Of a stretch of DNA of 64,000 nt, positions 34,541 to 43,023 are shown piece by piece. This DNA is from Bacillus sp. Marseille-Q1617. GTDB taxonomy: Bacteria > Bacillota > Bacilli > Bacillales > Bacillaceae_B. Under the pieces are notes generated by a model. The model saw nothing but the letters and a program-made list of their open reading frames with translations. It did not search any database and had not been told where the DNA came from. How positions within the stretch are numbered: the first letter of the stretch is position 1; the number at the start of each line of letters is the position of its first letter. The translations under genes were made by a program, and so were the position numbers. The stretch is taken from contig NZ_CAHJXM010000003.1 in the NCBI RefSeq assembly GCF_903645295.1, positions 620,001-684,000 on the forward strand, in the 5' to 3' direction.

Positions 34541-34574
34541 AAACAGAGTACGTTTAACGTACTCTGTTTTTTTT
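34541..34574 (+). terminator. Terminator after the cold shock gene
   Basis: ACAGAGTACG and CGTACTCTGT form a perfect stem, followed by eight T. Confidence 0.94.
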
Positions 34575-34657
34575 GATGATTATTTTCTAAAGTGTACATA
34601 ATCGTATTTTCTAAACCTTGCTCAGCTTTCAAAATATTAACAGAGGAGTGATGGAGT

Positions 34658-34888
34658 TTGTGGAGCTATTTTAAGAAGTTTTTTATCTTTGCAGGAGTTT
34701 TTGTGGGAACGAGCATACTATTAAGCATCATTACAGGGTTGATACTTACTTATTTCTATACAGAGGACGGCTTTTCTGGTCATCCGTTCATCAGTATATT
34801 GATTAATGTTATTGCGGCTGCAGTGGCTGTTGTGTTCGCTTACAGACCATTCAATAAAAAGGATAAACCTGCTGACAGTTTAAAATAA
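34658..34888 (+). CDS. Small membrane protein with two predicted helices
   Basis: A 76-residue protein with two hydrophobic segments (about 8-32, FFIFAGVFVGTSILLSIITG, and 45-64, ISILINVIAAAVAVVFAY) and a lysine-rich C-terminus. Orientation would put the tail in the cytoplasm. It starts at TTG 34658, with GAGGAGTG about nine bases upstream; no in-frame ATG exists. No family is recognised. Confidence 0.7.
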   Translation: MWSYFKKFFIFAGVFVGTSILLSIITGLILTYFYTEDGFSGHPFISILINVIAAAVAVVFAYRPFNKKDKPADSLK

Positions 34889-34921
34889 TTTTCCTTTTAT
34901 AAACGGCAAATCATGAATGAA

Positions 34922-34962
34922 AAAGAGCAAGGGACCGGAATAAACCGGTCCCTTACTCTTTC
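34922..34962. terminator. Strong bidirectional terminator
   Basis: A stem of about 17 base pairs (AAAGAG-AAGGGACCGG against CCGGTCCCTT-CTCTTT) around AATAAA. It has A and T runs on both sides and serves both the membrane protein gene and the convergent spore protein gene. Confidence 0.92.
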
Positions 34963-34994
34963 ATTAAGTATACACCTTTGAATTATATGTCTGA

Positions 34995-35135
34995 TTACTT
35001 ATTGTTTTGGTTCTGCTGCTGTTGTTGCTGTTGAGCAGCTTTACGAGCTTTTTGAGCCGCGTTTTGCTCTTGAGCGAATTCAGCTTCATTTTTTTGTTGT
35101 TGTGGCTTTTGGTTGTTTTGGTTGTTGTTTGTCAT
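34995..35135 (-). CDS. Gamma-type small acid-soluble spore protein, short form
   Basis: A 46-residue Asn/Gln-rich protein. The central part NEAEFAQEQNAAQKARKAA resembles the TEFASETNAQQVRKQN repeat of SspE-type gamma SASPs, which serve as amino acid stores in the spore core and are degraded on germination. Only one such unit is present and it is followed by seven glutamines, so it is about half the usual length. GGAGGTGAT lies six bases before the ATG, a consensus ribosome site. A sigma-G promoter is placed correctly upstream. The frame is short but the signals are very good. Confidence 0.8.
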   Translation of the reverse strand: MTNNNQNNQKPQQQKNEAEFAQEQNAAQKARKAAQQQQQQQNQNNK

Positions 35136-35157
35136 GTATATCACCTCCGTCCTCCAT

Positions 35158-35186
35158 TAAGATGCCCGGATGAAGTGAAATTATTC
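35158..35186 (-). promoter_or_regulatory. Sigma-G promoter of the spore protein gene
   Basis: On the reverse strand GAATA (35186-35182), 17 bases, then CATCTTA (35164-35158). This matches the forespore consensus GHATR and CATNHTA. It begins about 25 bases upstream of the ribosome site. Confidence 0.8.
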
Positions 35187-35214
35187 TATTAAATTTTTAT
35201 TTTTATCCAGCTTT

Positions 35215-36396
35215 TCACCATATCGCATCGACCCACTCCGGATGGTCTATGAATGGGTTTCTGTTCCCCTGATAACGCTCAAAAATAAGTTGATTTCTCC
35301 TCATTTCAAATGAATCAACCGGATCCTCTTGATGCCACTCCAATAATACTGACAATTTTCCATGCAGTGGTTTTTTGTTATTTTCAACTTCATTATTCAA
35401 TTCAAGATCCAGTTCGCCACTGTCTCCTTCATATCTTACATCCATGTAAAAGAGCATACGTGCGACATCCCCTTTGATGGTATCCTTCGGTTCCCAGGAA
35501 TCCTTGTCATAGAATGTAAGGGGCGCCTCAGGGTGAGGAGAACCGCCATTATCAAAATCCAGGTTGCTTCTTGATGAGTTGACGGTCACATCAGTCGGTC
35601 TTAAATGATGCAGGTCGGTCCCCGGTCCTTGAGACGTACCAAAATCTCCGTGCGATTTGGCCCATACATGTTCACGGTTCCAGTCATCCACTTTCCCGCC
35701 ATTATGCGTTTTGGATTGGGAGCGTCCTGTATAAAAAAGGATGACGCGTGTGGAATCTGACGGATCTTCATCTGTATTCCTGAGAGCTTCCCAAACCGCA
35801 CTGTAAGTAAGTTCATGGTGATCATCAATGATGTCATGAAGCGTACGTTTTAATTCCTGGCCAGTTTTTCCTTCTGCCTGGCGATAATAGTCTTCAAGCT
35901 GGGGAGGATCGGGATGCTCAGGTTCTTCAATTGGATCAGAATCATTTGCCAATGCAAAATCGTCAGGAGCCTTCAGACCCGGCTGTGAAAAATAATTGGT
36001 TAATGTTCCTGAAATGGAGAGCTTCTGCCCGAGAAGGGAAGGATTGCTTCTAAGGCCGAATGCAGGCCGGAATCCGGAAGGTACTTGAACAAGTAGGATC
36101 TTATTCATTTCTGTCTCGTCAGGTGAATCCGCAATAGCGATTGCGTAATCACTGGGATAATCTGTTTTCACAATCGTGGAATCCGATATAGGCTGGCCGA
36201 TTACATACCCTGTAACGGTTTCCCGGCTTCCATCCTGCTTTTTCAAGGCTTCACTTACAGACAACTCCTTAGAGGTATCCTCTCCACCCGAACGCAAAGA
36301 GATGTCAGGCTGTGTTTCCTGAAAGTTGGAGCAGCCTGTGAATGGAAATGCAATAAGGATCAGTACCACTGTTTTGAGAAATAGGCAGTTTTTCAA
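35215..36396 (-). CDS. Secreted endonuclease I family lipoprotein
   Basis: A 393-residue exported nuclease. The signal peptide ends in the lipobox FTGC (Cys22). Residues about 40-150 form an OB-like domain (VTGYVIGQPI, LSISGTLTNYF), as in YhcR-type nucleases. Residues about 165-390 are an endonuclease I domain with the catalytic region WNREHVWAKSHGDFGT and DLHHLRPTDVTVNSSRSN, which holds the metal-binding His and Asn. It should degrade extracellular DNA or RNA for nutrient use. The start is TTG 36396, with AAGGAGGT eight bases upstream. Confidence 0.92.
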   Translation of the reverse strand: MKNCLFLKTVVLILIAFPFTGCSNFQETQPDISLRSGGEDTSKELSVSEALKKQDGSRETVTGYVIGQPISDSTIVKTDYPSDYAIAIADSPDETEMNKILLVQVPSGFRPAFGLRSNPSLLGQKLSISGTLTNYFSQPGLKAPDDFALANDSDPIEEPEHPDPPQLEDYYRQAEGKTGQELKRTLHDIIDDHHELTYSAVWEALRNTDEDPSDSTRVILFYTGRSQSKTHNGGKVDDWNREHVWAKSHGDFGTSQGPGTDLHHLRPTDVTVNSSRSNLDFDNGGSPHPEAPLTFYDKDSWEPKDTIKGDVARMLFYMDVRYEGDSGELDLELNNEVENNKKPLHGKLSVLLEWHQEDPVDSFEMRRNQLIFERYQGNRNPFIDHPEWVDAIW

Positions 36397-36711
36397 CTCA
36401 TTTACCTCCTTATTAAATCAGCAGCGCCTTTTTTAAAAGCGTACCTTAATAAAGGAGAGGATGGGGAATTTTTAATTGAGAATCTAAGAAAATGATACAA
36501 ACGGCTCATGATACCCCCTGGAGAGGGCAGTCAATTACATATATATTCAACCTAGGACAATTTAAGAAAGGACGAGGTTAAGATTGTAAGAGCTGCACAG
36601 CCCTCTTTGACGACTGGTTAATCCTGTACAGATTTGGGAATTACTAAGTTCGTGCATGTATGTTTATCCTTACGAGAAGATTTAACATTCTGAAGGAAAG
36701 GGGAAGTAATT
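36397..36711. other. 315-base intergenic region upstream of both flanking genes
   Basis: It separates divergent genes and should hold both promoters. TTGACG at about 36607 is a possible -35 for the transporter, but no matching -10 is convincing. No reading frame with a ribosome site, riboswitch or clear operator is visible. Confidence 0.4.
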
Positions 36712-38196
36712 TTGAAGAAATTCACATCTATGTTTTGGATATCAATCTCTATCGGTATCATTTTTGTCCTCTGGGGAGTGATATTCCCGGATAACCTGGT
36801 TTCTGTCATGTCTAACCTTCAGGGAATCCTTCTTGATAAGTTTGGGTGGTTTTATCAGTTTTCTGCCACTTTCTTTTTTGTGGTGGCATTATTCTTCGCA
36901 TTCAGTAAATATGGAAAAATCAAACTTGGAAAAGACGATGATAAACCTGAATATTCAAGAGCGACCTGGTTTGCTATGTTATTCAGTGCCGGAATGGGAA
37001 TCGGTCTCCTTTTCTATGGTGTATCAGAGCCTGTCTCCCATTATGCCACTCCGCCGTTCGGGGAAGGGAATACAATCGGATCCGCGCAAATCGGTCTTCG
37101 CTATACATATTTGCACTGGGGGTTTCATGCCTGGGCAATTTATGCCGTAGTAGCCCTAGCTCTTGCTTATTATAAATTCAGGAAAGATATGCCGGGACTG
37201 ATGAGTGCCACATTATACCCTGTGATCGGAAATAGAATCAAAGGACCGATCGGTTATATTGTCGATATCATAGCGGTTTTTGCAACGATATTCGGTGTAG
37301 CGATCTCACTTGGAATCGGGGCACAGCAAATCAACAGCGGTTTGAACTATCTTTTCGATATTCCAATCAGCTTTTCTGTGCAGCTTATCATTATGGGAAT
37401 AGCCACTGTCCTATTCATTTCATCTGCTGCGACAGGGCTCTCAAAAGGGATCAAATACTTGAGTAATGCCAATATGGTCCTGGCAGTTATTTTATTCTTT
37501 AGTTTCTTACTATTGGGCCCTGCACAATTCGCCCTTGAACTATTCTTGACGACGTTCGGGAGTTATGTACAGAAGCTTCCCAGCATGGGGCTCAGGTTCT
37601 CTCCCTTTGTAAAGGAAGATAATCAATGGGTAAAGGATTGGACCATTTTCTATTGGGCTTGGTGGATTTCCTGGACTCCATTTGTCGGAACATTCATTGC
37701 GAGAGTTTCAAGAGGAAGGACAGTGCGTGAGTTCATTGTAGCCGTCATCATCGTGCCGACACTGGTGTGTGCATTGTGGTTCGGTGTCTTTGGCGGGACA
37801 GGACTGTACTTCGATGTGGTCAAAGGGATGGACGTAGCCGGGCAGAGTCTGGAAACTGCTTTATTCTACGTATATGATCTCATGCCGTTAAGCGGCCTTT
37901 TATCCATCGTTTCGTTATTCCTGATCATTACATTCTTTGTCACGTCTGCAGATTCTGCCACCTTTGTACTCGGTATGCAAACCTCAAATGGCAGTCTGAA
38001 TCCGCCATTTTTCGTGAAATTCAGCTGGGGGATCATCCTGGCTGCGATTGCGGCAATCCTGATGGGAACTGGTGGAATAAGCGGACTGCAGGCAGCAACG
38101 ATCATCACTGCTCTTCCACTTGGAGTCATCCTGTTAGTGATGACCTACGGAATGGTTCTCTCATTCCAGAAAGAGCTCAAAGCTTCAAAGAAATAA
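36712..38196 (+). CDS. BCCT family transporter (glycine betaine/choline type)
   Basis: A 494-residue sodium-coupled transporter of the betaine/choline/carnitine family with about 12 membrane segments. Landmarks are SAGMGIGLLFYGVSEPVSHY near residues 98-117 and the BCCT signature WWISWTPFVGTFIARVSRGRT near 322-342. The GMGIGL form of the glycine motif is seen in sodium-dependent betaine carriers such as OpuD/BetP, so osmoprotectant uptake is likely. The C-terminus is short (FQKELKASKK), without the long osmosensing tail of BetP. TTG 36712 has AAAGGGG about nine bases upstream. It is divergent from the nuclease gene. Confidence 0.92.
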   Translation: MKKFTSMFWISISIGIIFVLWGVIFPDNLVSVMSNLQGILLDKFGWFYQFSATFFFVVALFFAFSKYGKIKLGKDDDKPEYSRATWFAMLFSAGMGIGLLFYGVSEPVSHYATPPFGEGNTIGSAQIGLRYTYLHWGFHAWAIYAVVALALAYYKFRKDMPGLMSATLYPVIGNRIKGPIGYIVDIIAVFATIFGVAISLGIGAQQINSGLNYLFDIPISFSVQLIIMGIATVLFISSAATGLSKGIKYLSNANMVLAVILFFSFLLLGPAQFALELFLTTFGSYVQKLPSMGLRFSPFVKEDNQWVKDWTIFYWAWWISWTPFVGTFIARVSRGRTVREFIVAVIIVPTLVCALWFGVFGGTGLYFDVVKGMDVAGQSLETALFYVYDLMPLSGLLSIVSLFLIITFFVTSADSATFVLGMQTSNGSLNPPFFVKFSWGIILAAIAAILMGTGGISGLQAATIITALPLGVILLVMTYGMVLSFQKELKASKK

Positions 38197-38246
38197 CCTG
38201 AATCCCGGCCATTGACAAGGATCGATTAACGACTGGGGTGCTAATT

Positions 38247-38282
38247 AAAAAAGTTACAACCATTGAGGTTGTAACTTTTTTA
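38247..38282. terminator. Bidirectional terminator between BCCT and AI-2E genes
   Basis: AAAAAAGTTACAACC and GGTTGTAACTTTTTT are perfect complements around a five-base loop, giving a T tail in both directions. Confidence 0.95.
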
Positions 38283-38286
38283 GGTT

Positions 38287-39390
38287 TTATTCCCGTCTCA
38301 ATTCATCAAAACCTGAACGGCGGAGCTTGATAAACTTAATCAGATTCAAGATAATCGTTTTCGCGACCGCATAGGTAGGGATTGCCAATATCATTCCCAA
38401 AATACCTGCTAAGTTTCCTGCGACAAGCAATAGAATGATGATCGTTGCAGGATGTGTATCCAACCGTTTTCCAAGTATCAGTGGTGAAAGGACGTTTCCT
38501 TCGATTTGCTGTGCGATCGTGATGACGACAATGACAAGGATCGCTTTGGTAGGTGAATCAAAAAGGGCGATGATTACTGCCGGAGCAGCACCAAGGAATG
38601 GTCCCAGATAAGGAATGATGTTCGTAACTGCCCCAATTAACGCCATGACGAGGGCAAAAGGGAGCCCGATGATCAAATAACCGATAAAGGTGAGCGTTCC
38701 TACAAACAATGCAACCAGTAACTGACCTTGGATATAGGCAGCAAGTGTTTCATTGGTATCCTTTAACGTCTTAAGCCCTTCTTCGCGATAAGAAGGAGGA
38801 AGAAACTTAGAAATAGCCTTTGGAAGCTTATGTCCGTCCTTGAACATGAAGAATAACAAGAAAGGAACCGTCACAATGGTTATGGCAATGCTTGTCAGGA
38901 TACTGAAAAAGCCTTTGATTCCCGCTGTTATATTGTCAGGAAGGGTATTGGCGAAATCAGCCAGCTGTTTCTCGATATCTTTTATGGAAACATAGTCCTG
39001 ATTCATCATCCATTTGAATTGTTCTGTTTGAGATAAGTATTCGATAAAATCCCGGGTTTGTTTCACATATTCGGGCAATTCATTGATCAGACCCGTCACC
39101 TGTCTTGAAATGATCGGTGCGACATTTCCGATGATCAATGCCAGAAGGCCGATAATTAAAGCATAAAGGACAATGATGGCATGGGTCCTCGGAAGCTTTG
39201 CCTTTTCCAGCAGGTTGACTAAAGGGTTTAACAAGAAGTATAGAAAGCCCGATATGATGATCGGAAAAAACAGTGTTGAGAAAAGGACGCCTATTGGTTG
39301 AAATAAAAAAGAAATCTTCGTTCCTACATAAATAATCGTTAAGATGATGAGGACTTGCAGACTCCATGTGTAAAATTTCTTCCTGTTCAA
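38287..39390 (-). CDS. AI-2E family transporter
   Basis: A 367-residue polytopic protein of the AI-2 exporter/PerM superfamily. Family landmarks are GFLYFLLNPLVNLLEK, PFLLFFMFKDGHKLPKAI, ALIGAVTNIIPYLGPFLGAAPAVIIAL and QQIEGNVLSPLILGKRLDTHP. Roles in the family include autoinducer export and sodium/proton exchange; neither can be assigned here. TTG 39390 is preferred because GAGGTG lies six bases upstream; GTG 39399, three codons earlier, overlaps that site. It lies divergent from the nucleotidyltransferase gene. Confidence 0.9.
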   Translation of the reverse strand: MNRKKFYTWSLQVLIILTIIYVGTKISFLFQPIGVLFSTLFFPIIISGFLYFLLNPLVNLLEKAKLPRTHAIIVLYALIIGLLALIIGNVAPIISRQVTGLINELPEYVKQTRDFIEYLSQTEQFKWMMNQDYVSIKDIEKQLADFANTLPDNITAGIKGFFSILTSIAITIVTVPFLLFFMFKDGHKLPKAISKFLPPSYREEGLKTLKDTNETLAAYIQGQLLVALFVGTLTFIGYLIIGLPFALVMALIGAVTNIIPYLGPFLGAAPAVIIALFDSPTKAILVIVVITIAQQIEGNVLSPLILGKRLDTHPATIIILLLVAGNLAGILGMILAIPTYAVAKTIILNLIKFIKLRRSGFDELRRE

Positions 39391-39540
39391 TCGTTTCACC
39401 TCTGAATCTGATTAGTAATGACAGCCAGCTATGTAAGGTTCCTATGCCATATGCTGGATTTATAATGTTGCTATCAAGTATAACAAAATGATGGGTTAAA
39501 CTACTACTAATATCTATCAAGAAAGGAACGAAGCCGCCTT

Positions 39541-40326
39541 ATGGTCCGAATACTGAGTGAATTGATGGAAATTGAAGAGCGGTACGGGGTGAAAATCCTT
39601 TATGCCGTGGAGGCAGGCAGCAGAGCCTGGGGGTATGAATCAAAACGAAGTGACTACGATATCAGGTTTTTATATGTACACCCTGTACGACATTATTTGT
39701 CTCTTAATCATGAAAAAGATGTTATTGAAATCCACCGTAACAAGGCTGAATTCGTCGGGTGGGATATTAAGAAGGCATTATCGCTCCTCCACAAGTCGAA
39801 TCCATCCATTATGGAATGGTTGACAGAAGAAAACATATATCTGGAGTACGCCGCAGTAAAAGGAATAAGAAAACTGGCGACAAATGGTTTTTCACCCTTC
39901 ACTGTAATGAATCATTATTACCAAATGGCGAAGAAGAATATGAATCTAGCCTCTCGGCAGCCTTTGGTCGATCTCAAAAGATATTTAAATGTCATAAGAC
40001 CGCTTCTCTCATGTATATGGGTGTGGGAATCTTACACTTTTCCCCCTAATGACCTTTGGATTATGTTAAATGAACTGGAGCTGAATGAAACGTTTAAAGA
40101 TAATATCGAAAGAGTACTGACTCTAAAAAAGAAAGGCATCGTCGAGGTTTCTACTAAAACGATTCGTTCTTTATTTGAGGAGATCCAATATGAGTTAGTC
40201 CGAATAGAGAACCACTTACAGAACTGCTGCGGAAAAAAACAAGGAAACATTGATGAATTCAATGAAGTCTTTCACCTCATTCTCGAGGAAATATGGGAAG
40301 TGCAAGGGTTACGTTCAAACAATTAA
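39541..40326 (+). CDS. Predicted nucleotidyltransferase (COG3541/YcgL-like)
   Basis: A 261-residue protein with a polymerase-beta-type nucleotidyltransferase core. The sequence EAGSRAWGYESKRSDYDIRFLYVHP contains the GS motif and the DxD metal-binding pair (residues about 27-45). The rest is helical and resembles the COG3541 family found in bacteria and phages. The substrate is unknown. The first ATG (39541) has only a distant AAAGGA site; ATG 39565 is a possible alternative start. It stands between the AI-2E and germination genes. Confidence 0.85.
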   Translation: MVRILSELMEIEERYGVKILYAVEAGSRAWGYESKRSDYDIRFLYVHPVRHYLSLNHEKDVIEIHRNKAEFVGWDIKKALSLLHKSNPSIMEWLTEENIYLEYAAVKGIRKLATNGFSPFTVMNHYYQMAKKNMNLASRQPLVDLKRYLNVIRPLLSCIWVWESYTFPPNDLWIMLNELELNETFKDNIERVLTLKKKGIVEVSTKTIRSLFEEIQYELVRIENHLQNCCGKKQGNIDEFNEVFHLILEEIWEVQGLRSNN

Positions 40327-40412
40327 GTATCGATGGTGATTGAAAAGGAGATGCATAACTGCCTATTTCATGGAGAACCTATTTAGAAACAAGACCAATT
40401 GAAGGTGTTAGG

Positions 40413-41930
40413 ATGAGTGGATTTGAAAGGAAGAATAAAAGAAGGGTTAAGCAGCTTATAGATACAGAAAAGGTGTATTCAAAGAACCTTGAAGAGAAGA
40501 TCGAAGAAATTAAACAGGGTTTATTTGACACGCAGGATTTTAAGATCAGGGAACTGACTTTCAATGAAAAGGCTCTCATCATCTTGTTCGTTGATTCTGT
40601 AATAGATAATAAGAATTTACAATCATATATTATCAAACCTATCAATGAAAATAGACATGGAGAGCTACAATATGTCATAAGCGCAAACTCGATCATCGAA
40701 ACACATAGTATGGACGAAGCTTTGGATGCAATGGTGGACGGTCATTGTCTGATTATGACAGAAGGGTCGGAGTCCATGTACTTGGTCTCCTTGCCGAAAA
40801 TCGATGACACACTCAATGAACCTCTCAATGAAAAAGTGATCAGAGGTTCACATCAGGGATTTGGCGAAAGTATTACGAAGAATATTCACTATATAAGAGA
40901 AAGAATTTCAAATCCGCAAGTGACGGTAAAATATGCGACTGTGGGTGAAACGACTAAAACGAAATATGCGTTGATATATATATCCAATCTAACCGATCCT
41001 GACTTATTAAAAACCATTGAGAATCGCATCAGTTATATAAAAGCGGATTCGATCCAATCACCGGGGTATTTTGAGGAGTATTTGGAAGATGATTCATTTT
41101 CACCCTTTCCACAATTTCTGAATACGGAAAGACCTGACCGGGTTGCGGCGAATTTAATGGAGGGAAGAGTGGCACTTGTTATGGAAGGAAGCCCCACGGT
41201 TCTGTTATTTCCCGTGACGTTTTTCAGCTTCCTGCAGACAACCGAAGATTATAATAACCGTTCCTTCATCAGTTCTTTTTTTCGGATCGTCAGATTATTC
41301 AGCTTTATCATTGCGCTTTGTCTGCCTGCCGTCTATATTGCGGTCATCTCCTTTAATTATGAAATCATCCCGGTTGAGATCATCTTTTCCATTAAAAGTT
41401 CACTGGAATATGTACCTTTTCCTCCTCTGGTTGAAGCTGCGATCATGCAGCTGACGCTTGAATTGCTGCGTGAAGCTTCCATCAGACTACCAAACCCGAT
41501 TGCACAGACGATCGGTGTAGTCGGAGGACTCGTGATTGGGACGGCTGTGGTGGAAGCAAATCTTGTATCCAACACGATGGTTATCGTTGTAGCACTCACC
41601 GCCATTTCTTCATTTGTCATTCCTTCCAATGAGCTGAGTACCTCGCTTAGGATATTAGGTTTCCCGCTCATGTTGATGGCGGCCTTCTTTGGAATCTTTG
41701 GAATCGTCATCGGATTGATGATCATCTTCATTCATCTGTCTAAAATAAAATCTTTGGGACACCCGTACCTATATCCGGTTGCACCTTTGGACATAGGCAG
41801 GCTGAAAGATATACTCATCAGGGTGCCGATTTGGAAACTAGAGAGAAGACCGGACGACTTGAAAACTCAATATAAATGGAGGGCAACATCAGCCTCAAGA
41901 GGATGGAAACAAGATGAAAAAACAGACTAA
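40413..41930 (+). CDS. Spore germination receptor A subunit (GerAA/GerKA family)
   Basis: A 505-residue inner spore membrane protein, subunit A of a germinant receptor. The N-terminal soluble domain (about 1-240) contains SVIDNKNLQSYIIKP and LVMEGSPTVLLFPVTFF. It is followed by five or so membrane segments and a soluble C-terminus ending GWKQDEKTD. Together with B and C subunits it binds nutrients such as amino acids or sugars. ATG 40413 has GAAGGTG five bases upstream. The frame stays open upstream to a CTG at 40359 that has a better-spaced AAGGAG site. It overlaps the B gene by 17 bases. Confidence 0.92.
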   Translation: MSGFERKNKRRVKQLIDTEKVYSKNLEEKIEEIKQGLFDTQDFKIRELTFNEKALIILFVDSVIDNKNLQSYIIKPINENRHGELQYVISANSIIETHSMDEALDAMVDGHCLIMTEGSESMYLVSLPKIDDTLNEPLNEKVIRGSHQGFGESITKNIHYIRERISNPQVTVKYATVGETTKTKYALIYISNLTDPDLLKTIENRISYIKADSIQSPGYFEEYLEDDSFSPFPQFLNTERPDRVAANLMEGRVALVMEGSPTVLLFPVTFFSFLQTTEDYNNRSFISSFFRIVRLFSFIIALCLPAVYIAVISFNYEIIPVEIIFSIKSSLEYVPFPPLVEAAIMQLTLELLREASIRLPNPIAQTIGVVGGLVIGTAVVEANLVSNTMVIVVALTAISSFVIPSNELSTSLRILGFPLMLMAAFFGIFGIVIGLMIIFIHLSKIKSLGHPYLYPVAPLDIGRLKDILIRVPIWKLERRPDDLKTQYKWRATSASRGWKQDEKTD

Positions 41931-43023
41931 ACTGACGTCCGTCCAATTAACCTTCTTTATCATTCAGACACAAATCGGTGTAGGGATACTCGGGCTTCCT
42001 TTCAACGTGTTTTCAGTCTCGAAAGGGGATGCCTGGATTTCTGTATTGATCGCGGGGGGGATGGTACAAGTCATCATCACCCTGCTGTGGCTGCTGGGGC
42101 GGAGATTTCCTTCGAAATCAATATTTGAATACTCCAAGCTGCTGGTGGGGAATGTTGCAGGGGTGTTGATCAATATCGGTTACCTCATCTATGGAATACT
42201 TGTAACCAGTCTTGTCATGATGTATGCGACTGCCATCATTAAATTATGGGCTCTGAACCTGACACCGGAATGGGTCGTCATGCTGCTGCTGCTGCTGCCA
42301 GGAATCTATTTGGGGAAAGAAAAGGTAATGGAGATCAGCAACGTGTATGTGGTAGTATCCGGCCTGATCTTTTTGCTGATCATCGTTTCGATTGTCGTGT
42401 TGTTCATCTACCCTGTTGATTGGCGCTATCTGTTCCCGATAGCGGCCTCAGGGGGCGTGACAATGCTGAAGGGTGCGAAGGAAGCGTATTTTTCGATGCT
42501 GGGTTTTGAGCTGCTGTTAATCTTATACCCGTATTTCAAACACAATGGAAGTCCGGCGGTATTGAAATCTGTCAGCATAGCTAATTTGTTTGTTACAGTG
42601 GTCTATACGTTCTTGACCATTTCAAGCTTGGTCACATTTAGTCCTGAAGAATTGAAAATCGTTCCCCAGCCCGTTCTCTATTATGTTAAATCTCTTTACT
42701 TCCAGGTCATTGAGAGGATCGACCTCTTGTTTGCCTCCCTCTGGATCGTAAACGTCATCACATCCTTGACCAGTTACTTGTTTCTATGTACAGAGAACTG
42801 CAGCTATCTATTCAGGAGGTTTAAAAAGCTCAAAAGAGTTCACTGTACAGTATTTTGGGGTTTTTTCGCTTATATCATTGCACTATTGCCAGGAAAGCCG
42901 GAGGAAATGGACATATTTAATACATGGGTTCTCAATATCGCTTATGTGTTTGTGCTGGCTATCCCCATTCTGTTTTTGGGTATATCGTTTATCTTCAAGA
43001 AGAAGGAGGGTAAAAGTGCATGA
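41914..43023 (+). CDS. Spore germination receptor B subunit (GerAB/GerKB family)
   Basis: A 369-residue APC-superfamily membrane protein with ten predicted segments, the subunit that binds the germinant. Typical features are QIGVGILGLPFNVFSVSKGDAW at the start, FEYSKLLVGNVAGVLINIGY, and LKGAKEAYFSMLGFELLLI in segment 6, the ligand site in the GerAB model. The start overlaps gerA by 17 bases, and the stop overlaps gerC by four bases. The ligand cannot be predicted from the sequence alone. Confidence 0.93.
   Translation: MKKQTKLTSVQLTFFIIQTQIGVGILGLPFNVFSVSKGDAWISVLIAGGMVQVIITLLWLLGRRFPSKSIFEYSKLLVGNVAGVLINIGYLIYGILVTSLVMMYATAIIKLWALNLTPEWVVMLLLLLPGIYLGKEKVMEISNVYVVVSGLIFLLIIVSIVVLFIYPVDWRYLFPIAASGGVTMLKGAKEAYFSMLGFELLLILYPYFKHNGSPAVLKSVSIANLFVTVVYTFLTISSLVTFSPEELKIVPQPVLYYVKSLYFQVIERIDLLFASLWIVNVITSLTSYLFLCTENCSYLFRRFKKLKRVHCTVFWGFFAYIIALLPGKPEEMDIFNTWVLNIAYVFVLAIPILFLGISFIFKKKEGKSA

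Noticed and set aside
35007..35192. 61-codon plus-strand frame rich in Leu/Ser
   Set aside because: It is the antisense of the Gln/Asn-rich spore protein and its promoter.
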